Source: Bacillota bacterium (GTDB lineage Bacteria; Bacillota; Clostridia; Acetivibrionales; DSM-1351). From it: 26,924 nt of DNA. The notes under the pieces were generated by a model, which worked only from the letters and a program-made list of their open reading frames with translations, was not told where the DNA came from and did not search any database. The DNA lies in assembly GCA_023443515.1 (NCBI GenBank), contig JAEZUC010000140.1, positions 1 through 26,924 of the forward strand. The letters run 5' to 3'. Of the stretch, positions 8,692 through 16,977 are shown one piece after another; position 1 is the first letter of the stretch, and the number at the start of each line of letters is the position of its first letter. A program made the position numbers and the translations under genes.

Positions 8692-8720
8692 ATTATATTG
8701 CATTGATATTTGAAAAACAA
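8692..8720 (-). promoter_or_regulatory. Promoter of the HD-domain gene
   Basis: On the minus strand TTGTTT (8720-8715) and TATAAT (8697-8692) are 17 bases apart, about 40 bases before the start codon. Confidence 0.5.
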
Positions 8721-8740
8721 TGCAGATATCAGAAATTTTA

Positions 8741-8749
8741 TGGTACAAT
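8741..8749 (+). promoter_or_regulatory. Extended -10 promoter of the acyltransferase gene
   Basis: TGGTACAAT fits TGnTAnAAT. It lies 50 bases before the start codon and within 30 bases of the divergent promoter, so a shared regulator is possible. Confidence 0.45.
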
Positions 8750-8798
8750 ACCCATGTCCGTTATAGAATAAAAATTTATATCGTTAAGAGGGTCCACA

Positions 8799-9860
8799 AT
8801 GAAACCACGGATTGAGTTTATTGATTTCCTAAAAACTATTGCAATACTGGGTGTTATTATTATCCACATTTCATCCAGAGCACTAATTAATTATGATGTT
8901 ACCTCTGTAGACTGGAACCTTTCGGTTTTCTGGGGAGCAGTGGTAAGATGGAGTGTTCCTGTCTTCCTAATGTGCAGTGGAGTTTTATTTCTAAACTCTG
9001 AAAAAAACGTGTCCATAAAACAGATATTCAGCAAATATTTGCCCCGGATCATAGTGGCACTTGTATTCTGGGCTGTATTGTATGAAGTATGTGACATATA
9101 TTTGAATTATCTACATACAGGATACATAGAATTATCGGTATTAAAGGAGTCATTAAAAAATCTTCTTACATTTAATACACATTTTCATTTGTATTATTTG
9201 TACATAATTATTCTTATATATGCTCTTATTCCTATCATACGTGTTTTTACGAATTCAGCAGACAGGCGTCATATTGAGTATGCCCTGGGTGCATGGTTTG
9301 TTCTTGGAATCGTTTACCCTTTTATTGTAAAATTCTATCCTTTTAATATGCTTAAAGGAATAGTAGTTCAGTATAAAATTGCAATGGCCTATTCGTCTGT
9401 CGGGTATTTTGTTTTAGGACATTATTTCCATAAATACACTTTACCTAAAAAAACAAACTATATTTTGTATTTTCTGGGAGCTGTAGGATTTGCTATTACT
9501 TTGGCGGGGACTATACTTAAGTCAGATTCATCCAACACTCTAAATACGCTTTTCCTTGAAGGAATGTCGCCAAACGTTTTGTTTATGGCTTGTGCTGTAT
9601 TTTTACTAGGAAGAAACATGAAAGGTATCTGTAAATCAGGTAAAGCATTAAAAATATTCGGGTTTATTTCGCAGGGAAGCTTTTGTGTATATCTGTTTCA
9701 TGATTTCATAAATATAGCTTACAGAGAGCTGAAAATTGAAAGCACTTTTGCCAATCCACTTATTTCTATACCTTTTCTTACATTAATTAATCTTGGGATA
9801 AGCCTTTTTGTTTACATGATTTTGTCCAAGATACCTTTTGTAAAAAAATATCTGATTTAA
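8799..9860 (+). CDS. Acyltransferase-3 family membrane protein
   Basis: The 353-aa protein is an integral membrane acyltransferase of the OafA/WecH superfamily, with about ten hydrophobic helices. The N-terminal EFIDFLKTIAILGVIIIHIS contains the conserved histidine on the first helix. RWSVPVFLMCSGVLF is the second family hallmark. Such enzymes O-acetylate or otherwise acylate surface polysaccharide, teichoic acid or glycolipid. The acceptor cannot be inferred, because no polysaccharide genes adjoin. ATG follows AGAGGG by 6 bases. The gene is transcribed alone and runs toward a minus-strand peptide gene 14 bases beyond its stop. Confidence 0.88.
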   Translation: MKPRIEFIDFLKTIAILGVIIIHISSRALINYDVTSVDWNLSVFWGAVVRWSVPVFLMCSGVLFLNSEKNVSIKQIFSKYLPRIIVALVFWAVLYEVCDIYLNYLHTGYIELSVLKESLKNLLTFNTHFHLYYLYIIILIYALIPIIRVFTNSADRRHIEYALGAWFVLGIVYPFIVKFYPFNMLKGIVVQYKIAMAYSSVGYFVLGHYFHKYTLPKKTNYILYFLGAVGFAITLAGTILKSDSSNTLNTLFLEGMSPNVLFMACAVFLLGRNMKGICKSGKALKIFGFISQGSFCVYLFHDFINIAYRELKIESTFANPLISIPFLTLINLGISLFVYMILSKIPFVKKYLI

Positions 9861-9874
9861 TCATTAACCTTGCA

Positions 9875-9955
9875 TTAGGCCATATTACTCCATCCCAAAA
9901 GAAGAAATACTACTGCAATAAGCATAATAATTATTCCAAGTACCTTTCGATTCAA
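9875..9955 (-). CDS. 26-residue single-pass membrane peptide
   Basis: A 26-codon frame starts at TTG (9955) with an unusually strong GGAGGGGG ribosome site 8 bases upstream. The peptide has a short basic head (NRK), about 18 hydrophobic residues (VLGIIIMLIAVVFLLLGW) and the tail SNMA. No ATG or GTG fits better. A longer in-frame extension to 10126 would run through the cardiolipin synthase end and the palindrome, and has no ribosome site. Function unknown; small membrane peptides of this type often modulate envelope proteins or act as toxins. It follows cls by 115 bases. Confidence 0.55.
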   Translation of the reverse strand: MNRKVLGIIIMLIAVVFLLLGWSNMA

Positions 9956-9989
9956 TAATACAACCCCCTCCAAAGCGTACAAACAGTTT

Positions 9990-10028
9990 AACACATTTAC
10001 GTTTATAAGTATAAACACTAAATGTGTT
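9990..10028. other. Large two-part palindrome between cls and the small peptide
   Basis: AACACATTTA (9990-9999) pairs with 10019-10028, and GTTTATA (10001-10007) pairs with 10010-10016. Together they form a 17-bp interrupted stem. T-runs beyond it are short on both strands, so it is either a weak cls terminator or a protein-binding palindrome upstream of the small peptide gene. Confidence 0.55.
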
Positions 10029-10070
10029 TTATTTGTGTCGTATTTGTAACTTTTTCTAATAAGCACAATA

Positions 10071-11531
10071 TTAAAGAAGAGGTGACAAAAGTCTGTAAAT
10101 GCTTTCCAGTATTTTTGAGAGGACACCTCTTTTTCTGTAGTTTTCTTCGGTTACCTCCGTGCATATACTAAGGTCATTATAAAATATGTTTGCGCATTTA
10201 TCAGTAATATAATGACCGTACATAAATGCATTGATTTCAAAATCAAGTGAAAAGCTCCTCATATCCATATTTGTAGAACCTATGGAACAGCATGTATCGT
10301 CTATTACTATCATTTTTGAATGTAAAAATCCCGGATACAAGTAAACCTTTACACCAAAGTCCATGACGTCTTCTATAAAGGATGTTGTTACCTTGTACAC
10401 AACTCTTTTGTCAGGTACTTCAGGTATTTGGATAATCACATTTACACCCGACATTGCAGCATTTTGTAAAGCTTCAAGAAATGAATCATCGGGGACAAAA
10501 TACGGGGTTTGAATAAGGATAGAGTATTTTGCAGAATTAATCATTTTTACCATGCTTCTCTTGATCTCCTCTGCATTGGTATCAGGCCCGCTTGACACCA
10601 TTTGAATGGCTATATCTCCACTATCCTCTCTTTTTATAGGCCTAAAGTATTTATCTAACCTTCCAAAGTCTACCTCTTTTTTAGATGCATACAGCCAATC
10701 TGTCATAAACCTGAGTTGAAGGCAATAAACACTGCTTCCTGTTACTTTAAGATGGGTATCCCTCCAGGGCTTGATTCTTTTATGCAGTCCCAGATACTCA
10801 TCCCCGATATTAATTCCGCCGACATACCCTACCCTTCCGTCGATAACTACAATCTTTCTGTGATTTCTATAATTTGCTTTAAGGTAGTTATCTATTGAAT
10901 TGGAAAAGAAGCTTAATACTTCTCCTCCATTGTCTGTTATCGGCTTAAAAGCCCGATACGGGAAAAATAGATTTTGTCCATGATCAAATAGTACTCTTAC
11001 AGTAACACCCTGTTTTGCTTTTTTAGCCAGAGTATTTATTATTTTTGTTCCGATTTTATCGTTTTTGATAATAAAATACAGCATATGAATACAGGTTTTT
11101 GCACCTTCTATATCTCTTAATAAGGAATCGTATTTATCCTGAGTTTTAGTGAATATTTCTACTTTGTTATCATTTGTAAAAGGGCTTTGGGATAGATTTA
11201 TATTAAAATTTATAAGTTGCTTCACATAATGACTATAAGATTCCTTGAACATGGTTTCATCATAGGAAACAGTACCTAATGTTTGGTAAATCTCTCTGCT
11301 GTACTCAATGTCTTTATGATTTTTTATATGAAATTTTTTCTTTTTTAGATTTAATGGTCTGCCGAATATCAAGTATAATAAAAAACCGGCTACGGGCAAT
11401 AGAGTGAGTGCTAAAATCCAACTCAAAGCACGAACAGGCTTTTTTCTTTCAAAAAAGAGTGCGGTGATAACGAAAATACTGTTTGTTATTATTATAATTA
11501 ATGAAAGTGCTGAATATAAGGTTGTATTCAT
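10071..11531 (-). CDS. cls: Cardiolipin synthase (phospholipase D family)
   Basis: The 486-aa protein joins two phosphatidylglycerol molecules into cardiolipin at the inner face of the membrane. Two transmembrane helices (about 5-27 and 33-56, the PLDc_N region ending in IFGRPL) anchor it. Two HKD motifs follow: H224-K226-D231 in NHRKIVVIDGR and H404-K406-D411 in LHSKMIVIDD, each trailed by GGxN or GSTNMD. Full family length. The ATG lies 3 bases after the recO stop and 6 bases after GGAG, so it is coupled to recO. That places cls at the tail of the long era-recO operon. Confidence 0.94.
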   Translation of the reverse strand: MNTTLYSALSLIIIITNSIFVITALFFERKKPVRALSWILALTLLPVAGFLLYLIFGRPLNLKKKKFHIKNHKDIEYSREIYQTLGTVSYDETMFKESYSHYVKQLINFNINLSQSPFTNDNKVEIFTKTQDKYDSLLRDIEGAKTCIHMLYFIIKNDKIGTKIINTLAKKAKQGVTVRVLFDHGQNLFFPYRAFKPITDNGGEVLSFFSNSIDNYLKANYRNHRKIVVIDGRVGYVGGINIGDEYLGLHKRIKPWRDTHLKVTGSSVYCLQLRFMTDWLYASKKEVDFGRLDKYFRPIKREDSGDIAIQMVSSGPDTNAEEIKRSMVKMINSAKYSILIQTPYFVPDDSFLEALQNAAMSGVNVIIQIPEVPDKRVVYKVTTSFIEDVMDFGVKVYLYPGFLHSKMIVIDDTCCSIGSTNMDMRSFSLDFEINAFMYGHYITDKCANIFYNDLSICTEVTEENYRKRGVLSKILESIYRLLSPLL

Positions 11532-11534
11532 GTC

Positions 11535-12284
11535 TCACTCCAGCTTTAATTGTTTCAGATAATCAAGTTTTCTGTACTCTTTTCCGATGTGCTCCTTTAT
11601 ATATCTTTTAGATATTTCCCCTAATTCTTTTATAGATTCTTGGGAAAGTGAAAAGTTAAACAGCTTTTGAGGGCTGATAAACAATATGTATTTTAAAGCT
11701 TTGACAGTACCCGGTAATAGCGATACAGACCTTGACTTTGGATTTAAGCAATTCTTACAAACCAGTCCCGAGCTGTCAAAATCAAAGTACATATTCTCAT
11801 CATGCGCTTTTCCGCAGTTTACACAATTTATAACATGTGGCTCATATCCCAGCAGGGACATGAGCCTTAACTCAAAAACTCTGGTTACAAGATTTAGCGG
11901 GCGGTTGGTTTTGGATATTACATAAAGCGTGTTCAGTAGAAGTTGAAGAACCTCTCCTGAGGGTTCTCCCTCCTGAGTATTATCCGAAATCAGTTCAAGT
12001 ATATGAGAGCAGTAAGTCAGCTTTTCAATATCGTTTCTTATTTCATAATTTGGCTCTATTACCTGACAGCTTGACATATTATAAAGCTCTTTACCCTTAA
12101 ACAACATGTATTCACTGTAGGCAAAAAGCTGAGCCCCTGCACTCAATGAGCTTTTCGCCCTTCTTGCATTTTTTGCAGCTATTGAAATTTTGCCTTCTTC
12201 AGCAGTAAGTACCGTAATAATCTTGTCTGCCTCGCCGGTATTTACTTCTTTTATAACTAACCCCTTGTAATTAACATAACTCAT
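11535..12284 (-). CDS. recO: DNA repair protein RecO
   Basis: The 249-aa protein is the recombination mediator that, with RecR, loads RecA on SSB-coated single strands. The N-terminal OB fold is residues 1-80 (KGLVIKEVNTGEADKIITVL), followed by a helical domain and a four-Cys zinc site (CVNC and CKNC). Length is normal. ATG start with GGGG 6 bases upstream. It lies between yqzL and cls on the minus strand, as expected downstream of era in Firmicutes. Confidence 0.95.
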   Translation of the reverse strand: MSYVNYKGLVIKEVNTGEADKIITVLTAEEGKISIAAKNARRAKSSLSAGAQLFAYSEYMLFKGKELYNMSSCQVIEPNYEIRNDIEKLTYCSHILELISDNTQEGEPSGEVLQLLLNTLYVISKTNRPLNLVTRVFELRLMSLLGYEPHVINCVNCGKAHDENMYFDFDSSGLVCKNCLNPKSRSVSLLPGTVKALKYILFISPQKLFNFSLSQESIKELGEISKRYIKEHIGKEYRKLDYLKQLKLE

Positions 12285-12304
12285 TATTAACCCCGATTTG
12301 TTGC

Positions 12305-12439
12305 TTAGACTTCTGTTTCCTCTCGCATGACATTCTCTGCTGTTTCAGACTTAAACTTTTCTTCTATCTCTTTCATCAGAACATAAGAATCAATACTTCC
12401 TGTTGTTTTAAAAACATTCCATACAAAGTCCAGTAACAT
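12305..12439 (-). CDS. yqzL: YqzL family small protein
   Basis: A 44-codon frame sits in the era-recO gap. It reads MLLDFVWNVFKTTGSIDSYV followed by LMKEIEEKF and an acidic tail. The LDFxWxVFxxTGxxxxYxLxKE pattern is that of YqzL, a conserved Firmicute microprotein always placed between era and recO. AAGGGGGC stands 8 bases before the ATG. Its function is not established. It is easily missed because of its length. Confidence 0.85.
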   Translation of the reverse strand: MLLDFVWNVFKTTGSIDSYVLMKEIEEKFKSETAENVMREETEV

Positions 12440-12531
12440 AAATGTCAGCCCCCTTGGCTTATATATTTGTTTAGAACTATAATTTTTTCTACATCATATA
12501 TTCTTTCACAATCCGCCAAGAGTATACCCAT

Positions 12532-13428
12532 TTAATTTTTATTGGTTTTATAACCCAGTGTTTTGAGCATATTGTCACTATTTCTCCAATCGGGTTTTAC
12601 CTTTATCCATAGTTCCAGAAATATTTTGGTGTCCAGCAGACGCTCAATTTCGTATCTGGCAGCACTCCCGATTTTTTTAAGCATCGTTCCCTGCTTGCCA
12701 ATGATTATCCCCTTGTGAGAGCTTTTTTCACAGTATATAGTGGCCTGAATATTTATCAGACCGTCATCCCTTTCCTTAAAGGATGTAACCTCCACACCAA
12801 CACCGTGAGGAACCTCATCATCAAGATTGAGCAACACTTTCTCCCTTATCATTTCAGCTGCAATTACTTTTTCAGGCTGGTCTGTCAGCATATCTTCAGA
12901 AAAAAACTGCGGCCCCTCCGGTATATAATTCAATGCTTCTTTTAATATTATATCGATACCATCATTTTTTAGTGCAGAAATTGGAATAATAGCTTTAAAA
13001 TCCATAAGTTTACTGTAGCTGTCTATTATTGCAAGTAATTTTTCCTTGCTAACCAGGTCAACCTTGTTCATTATAAGAAAAACAGGAGTTTTTACCTGCT
13101 TTAACTGCTGTATTATACTAATATCCTGAGCTCCCGGTTGCGCATTCGCTTCAACTAGGAACAGAACCAAATCAACTTCCTTTATTGTCTCAGAAGCAAC
13201 GTTTACCATATATTCTCCAAGCTTGGTTTTTGGCTTGTGAATCCCCGGAGTATCAATTAGTATAAGTTGGCATTCTTTATTTGTTATAACGCCCCTAATA
13301 GTATTTCTTGTAGTCTGGGGCTTGTCCGACATTATTGCAATTTTCTGACCTGTTACCGTATTTAAAAGCGTTGACTTTCCTACATTTGGTCTTCCTATTA
13401 CTGATACAAATCCTGATTTATATGACAT
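12532..13428 (-). CDS. era: GTPase Era
   Basis: The 298-aa protein is the essential GTPase that binds the 3' end of 16S rRNA and checks 30S maturation. G1 GRPNVGKST, the G2 region TTRNTIRG, G3 DTPG, G4 NKVD and G5 SALK are all intact. A C-terminal KH domain carries GIIIGKQGTMLKKIG. ATG at 13428 is chosen since GGAGG lies 5 bases upstream; a TTG twelve bases earlier overlaps that site. It follows cdd closely and precedes yqzL, the standard arrangement. Confidence 0.97.
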   Translation of the reverse strand: MSYKSGFVSVIGRPNVGKSTLLNTVTGQKIAIMSDKPQTTRNTIRGVITNKECQLILIDTPGIHKPKTKLGEYMVNVASETIKEVDLVLFLVEANAQPGAQDISIIQQLKQVKTPVFLIMNKVDLVSKEKLLAIIDSYSKLMDFKAIIPISALKNDGIDIILKEALNYIPEGPQFFSEDMLTDQPEKVIAAEMIREKVLLNLDDEVPHGVGVEVTSFKERDDGLINIQATIYCEKSSHKGIIIGKQGTMLKKIGSAARYEIERLLDTKIFLELWIKVKPDWRNSDNMLKTLGYKTNKN

Positions 13429-13449
13429 TGTCTCCTCCAATATATACTA

Positions 13450-13839
13450 TTAAAAAGTTCTGAATGCGTTTGGAAGCAAATCCCCAAACCTGACTTTTCT
13501 GTATTCACCATTTTTTTTAGTGCAGATTAACTCCATTTCATCGTCTGCAAATTCAGCCATTACCTGCCTGCAAATACCGCAGGGATATATGTAATCCTCG
13601 TCATCACTGGCTATTGCAATTTTAGCAATCTTAATCCTGCCCTCTTCCGAAACGGCTTTAAATATGGCAGTTCTTTCAGCACAGTTTGTTGCACCGAAAG
13701 AAGCTATTTCAACATTACAGCCCGCAAATAATTTTCCTGTATCTGTTAACAATGCAGCACCCACCCTAAATTTTGAATAAGGGACGTAAGCTGTATCCAT
13801 GGCCTTTCTTGCACAAGATGCTAACTCCATGTCAGTCAT
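13450..13839 (-). CDS. cdd: Cytidine deaminase
   Basis: The 129-aa zinc enzyme deaminates cytidine and deoxycytidine to uridines in pyrimidine salvage. The active-site CAERTA contains the Zn Cys and the proton-shuttling Glu. PCGICRQ gives the other two Zn cysteines, as in the tetrameric cdd type. Substrate contact NVE precedes them (GCNVEIASFG). The ATG at 13839 follows GAGGAGG by 7 bases. An ATG at 13863 in the same frame overlaps the dgkA stop (ATGA) and would add eight residues; the nearer start is preferred. Confidence 0.95.
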   Translation of the reverse strand: MTDMELASCARKAMDTAYVPYSKFRVGAALLTDTGKLFAGCNVEIASFGATNCAERTAIFKAVSEEGRIKIAKIAIASDDEDYIYPCGICRQVMAEFADDEMELICTKKNGEYRKVRFGDLLPNAFRTF

Positions 13840-13859
13840 TTTCAAGCCTCCTCTTAATT

Positions 13860-14237
13860 TCATGATAAAAATAGCGTTAATTTATGTATTATTTTATCTC
13901 CAAGAATAAGTAATCCTATTACTAAACTAAAAATCGCCGATACAAATACTGCTCCGGCTGAAACGTCCTTTATTATTTTTGCTTTTGGGTGGTATACGTC
14001 AACTATAATATTTACTACAACTTCTACAGCTGTATTAATCAGTTCAAAACAAATTACCATGGCTATTGTAAGGCAAAGTATTGTAAACTCTATTTTGCTG
14101 ACACGTACCCACAGTGACATCAGTATAACTATTGCACCAATAACTAAATGGATTTTCATATTTCTTTCGTTTACAATAGTATACCAAATACCCTGAAAAG
14201 CATTGTTAAAGCTCTCTATAGGATTTCTGTTCTTCAT
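13860..14237 (-). CDS. dgkA: Undecaprenol/diacylglycerol kinase (DgkA family)
   Basis: The 125-aa membrane kinase has three transmembrane helices after an N-terminal amphipathic helix. Conserved features include the N-terminal ESFNNAFQGIWY, ELINTAVE within the second helix and YHPKAKIIKDVSAGAV leading into the third. In Gram-positives this family mainly phosphorylates undecaprenol for cell-wall lipid recycling. It lies between ybeY and cdd with gaps of a few bases, as in Bacillus (dgkA-cdd-era). Confidence 0.95.
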   Translation of the reverse strand: MKNRNPIESFNNAFQGIWYTIVNERNMKIHLVIGAIVILMSLWVRVSKIEFTILCLTIAMVICFELINTAVEVVVNIIVDVYHPKAKIIKDVSAGAVFVSAIFSLVIGLLILGDKIIHKLTLFLS

Positions 14238-14245
14238 AACACTCC

Positions 14246-14731
14246 TTAATCTCTGGGCAGTCCGATTTCTTTCAAAATGTCTTCCTGCTTTTTGAACATT
14301 ATCTCTTCCTCATTCTTTTCCATATGATCATATCCTAAAAGGTGGAAACAGGAATGTGCCGTTAGAAATGCCATCTCTCTTTCAAAACTGTGGCCATAGG
14401 CCTCTGCTTGTCTTTCGGCGGTTTCAGCAGAAATAATAATATCACCCAGGATTAACTCTCCCATTTCAAGGTCATAATCCCCTTCATCGGATATAAGCTT
14501 ACCTTCTTTAAAATCTACCATAGGGAAGGATAGAACATCTGTTGATTTATCTATTTGCCTATGTTCTTTGTTTATCCCTCTAATCTCGTCGTCATCCACA
14601 ATTAAAACACTTACTTCGTAATCTTTGTCAAGCTGCTCAGACTTCATACACAGTTCTATTGTTTTTTCTATTAGGCTTTTTATTTTTTTATCAATTACAA
14701 CCTTGTCCTGATCATTTTCAATTATTATCAA
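14246..14731 (-). CDS. ybeY: Endoribonuclease YbeY (16S rRNA maturation)
   Basis: The 161-aa single-domain metalloprotein takes part in 16S rRNA 3' maturation and ribosome quality control. The zinc motif near the C-terminus reads TAHSCFHLLGYDH, supplying three His. The second residue is Ser where most homologues have Gly. STDVLSFPM is the other conserved block. TTG at 14731 is preferred because GGAGG lies exactly 8 bases upstream; a GTG at 14746 would overlap that site. The start sits within the last codons of pgpH (14-base overlap), suggesting translational coupling. Confidence 0.92.
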   Translation of the reverse strand: MIIIENDQDKVVIDKKIKSLIEKTIELCMKSEQLDKDYEVSVLIVDDDEIRGINKEHRQIDKSTDVLSFPMVDFKEGKLISDEGDYDLEMGELILGDIIISAETAERQAEAYGHSFEREMAFLTAHSCFHLLGYDHMEKNEEEIMFKKQEDILKEIGLPRD

Positions 14732-16955
14732 GTTTTGTTCCTCCACCTGTTCTTTTATCTTCCGAATCCTTCTCCTTATTATACTCTCCCTTTTCCTCTA
14801 TAAAAATATCCTTTTTTAGTGCATCTTTTATTTCGGGATACTGTTCTCTTGCATGAAAATAACCGCTGAGTACTCTCATAAAGGATTTGGCAATAGTATC
14901 AAGGTCTGCAAGCGTCAATTGACACATATCCAGTTGACCGTCATCAAGTTTATCCTTAATAATTTTTCTAATCAAGCCTTCTATTTTTCCTTCTGTTTTG
15001 TCTGTCATTGACCTTACTGCTGCTTCTACGGAATCTGCCAACATAACAACAGCTGCTTCCTTTGACTGAGGCCTAGGCCCTTCATATCTGAAATTATCCT
15101 GCTTTACTTCTTCCTCTACTCCCGCTTTCATTGCTCTGTGGTAAAAATATGCTACCAGGGTTGTACCATGGTGCTGTTTTATTATATCTCTGATTGCATT
15201 AGGAAGCTTGTACTTAATAGCAATGTCTACTCCATCCTTTGTATGTGACGTTATAACAAGGGTGCTGAGGTTTGGAGTCATCCTGTCATGGGGATTTTCG
15301 TTTAACTGATTTTCTTTGAAAAAGTCGGGCCTTTTTAGTTTTCCAACATCATGAAAATAAGCACCTGCTCTGGACAGTAAAGCATTTCCGCCTATATCCT
15401 CCGTTGCTATCTCCGCCAGATTACCTACCATAAGACTGTGGTGATATGTTCCCGGGGCTTCTATAAGTAATCTTTTTAACAATGGATGATTTGGGTTTGA
15501 GATTTCCAATAGCTTTAATGGCGTCACAATATTGAAAACACTTTCCAAAAATGGTAACAGTCCTATAGTAAATACCATAGAAATCAGCCCGTTCAGAAAT
15601 ACGGCTATACTGTCAGTAATAATTGTCTGCACATCACTTTTATATATAAAGTTCAGTGACACTATAAGAGCAACATTTATCAGTCCAAGTAGTATCCCAT
15701 TCATGGACAATTTGCTACGTTGGCTTGCTTTGGTTACAAGAAAAGCCGATATAACTCCGCAAATAAGGCCCATAAACAAAAATTTGTTATCACCTTTAAT
15801 CATAATTGAAATTGCAACTGTAAGTACACAGTTGATTACTACGGCAAGTTCCATATTTAAAAGTATGGAAACTAACATTGTACCAACAAAAACCGGTATT
15901 ACAAGACCCTCATAGTAGGGGTAGAGACATCTTGCCAAGACAAGTATTATGGCAACTATTAGAACAAGTAATAACAGATCCTTTCTGTCATTATATATTT
16001 TTTTATTGTATTTTTTAAGAAAGACTATAACCAAACCGGCAAGAAATAAAATAGTAGCAAGGATACCTATTGAAAAAAGGTAGTCATATTTACTTTTTGT
16101 TTCCAGCAGATTTAATTCCTCAAGAAGCTGTAACTTGTCCTCTGTTACCACATCACCAAAGCTTATTATCCTTGATTCCTTCTTGATTTTCACAATATTT
16201 GCATCATTATTGTAGGCTTCCTGCTGTTTCTTTGCGGTAGCCTCTTCATCTATAACCCTGTTAGGCTTTATTATTGCTTTTACAAGCTGATTGCCGATGT
16301 TTTTTAGTTCCTGGCTAATTCCCTGTTCGCTCTGATAACTGTTTTGCAGTCTATGTATGTGTATTGCAAGATTGCTCTCAGTTACCTCTTCAGACATAGA
16401 ATCAGAAACAAGTCGGCGGGTAATTTCTTCAAAACTATCAAGCTCGATGTCCGAAACCTTGGAAACAAGATATTTAATCTGATCCGCAGAAAGGGGTATA
16501 TTTAAACTTGACACATGTTCGGTAAGGCTGTTAATCGCTTCTTCACGAGCCTGTCTCAAATATTCATCATAATCCTGAGTTTTTGAACCTACACCTTGCT
16601 GCTTTAAATTCTTATCTATACTTTCTCTGGCAGAAGAAACTGCCTTGAAAAAATCATCTTTCTTATATATTACCTCTACAAAAGCTTTTGTATCTTCCTT
16701 ATTAACAGGTTCTACACTTTCTCTGGCAGATATTCTGTTTTTTTCGGTCAGTACCTCGTTAACTAAATCTCTCGGTGCTGTAATATCATATGTGGACACA
16801 TCTCCCACACTTAATCTGTACTTTTTAGGAAGTGCCCCCGTTTGTATAATTAAAAAAGCAATCAGTACTGTAATAATAACAAGAAAAGCACGCTGAAAAG
16901 CTAAATTTCTCGCAATCTTTTTCAGCCTGCCATTACTTTTCTTCTTTTTTATCAT
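14718..16955 (-). CDS. pgpH: 7TM-HD cyclic-di-AMP phosphodiesterase (PgpH/YqfF)
   Basis: The 745-aa membrane protein has an N-terminal anchor (about residues 15-45) and a large extracytoplasmic 7TMR-HDED domain to about residue 285. A bundle of about seven helices runs to about 480, and a cytoplasmic HD domain follows. HHSLMVGNLAEIA and AYFHDVGK carry the metal-binding His/Asp, and IKQHHGT a later His pair. Homologues (Listeria PgpH, Bacillus YqfF) hydrolyse c-di-AMP to pApA. The ATG lies 7 bases after GGGGGA. It lies between phoH and ybeY, the conserved order. Confidence 0.94.
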   Translation of the reverse strand: MIKKKKSNGRLKKIARNLAFQRAFLVIITVLIAFLIIQTGALPKKYRLSVGDVSTYDITAPRDLVNEVLTEKNRISARESVEPVNKEDTKAFVEVIYKKDDFFKAVSSARESIDKNLKQQGVGSKTQDYDEYLRQAREEAINSLTEHVSSLNIPLSADQIKYLVSKVSDIELDSFEEITRRLVSDSMSEEVTESNLAIHIHRLQNSYQSEQGISQELKNIGNQLVKAIIKPNRVIDEEATAKKQQEAYNNDANIVKIKKESRIISFGDVVTEDKLQLLEELNLLETKSKYDYLFSIGILATILFLAGLVIVFLKKYNKKIYNDRKDLLLLVLIVAIILVLARCLYPYYEGLVIPVFVGTMLVSILLNMELAVVINCVLTVAISIMIKGDNKFLFMGLICGVISAFLVTKASQRSKLSMNGILLGLINVALIVSLNFIYKSDVQTIITDSIAVFLNGLISMVFTIGLLPFLESVFNIVTPLKLLEISNPNHPLLKRLLIEAPGTYHHSLMVGNLAEIATEDIGGNALLSRAGAYFHDVGKLKRPDFFKENQLNENPHDRMTPNLSTLVITSHTKDGVDIAIKYKLPNAIRDIIKQHHGTTLVAYFYHRAMKAGVEEEVKQDNFRYEGPRPQSKEAAVVMLADSVEAAVRSMTDKTEGKIEGLIRKIIKDKLDDGQLDMCQLTLADLDTIAKSFMRVLSGYFHAREQYPEIKDALKKDIFIEEKGEYNKEKDSEDKRTGGGTKLDNN

Positions 16956-16977
16956 TGGCTTTCCCCCGAATCCAATC

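Noticed and set aside
9875..10126. 83-residue minus-strand frame
   Set aside because: The upstream part overlaps the end of cls and the palindrome and has no ribosome site; the 26-residue version starting at TTG 9955 is the supported gene.
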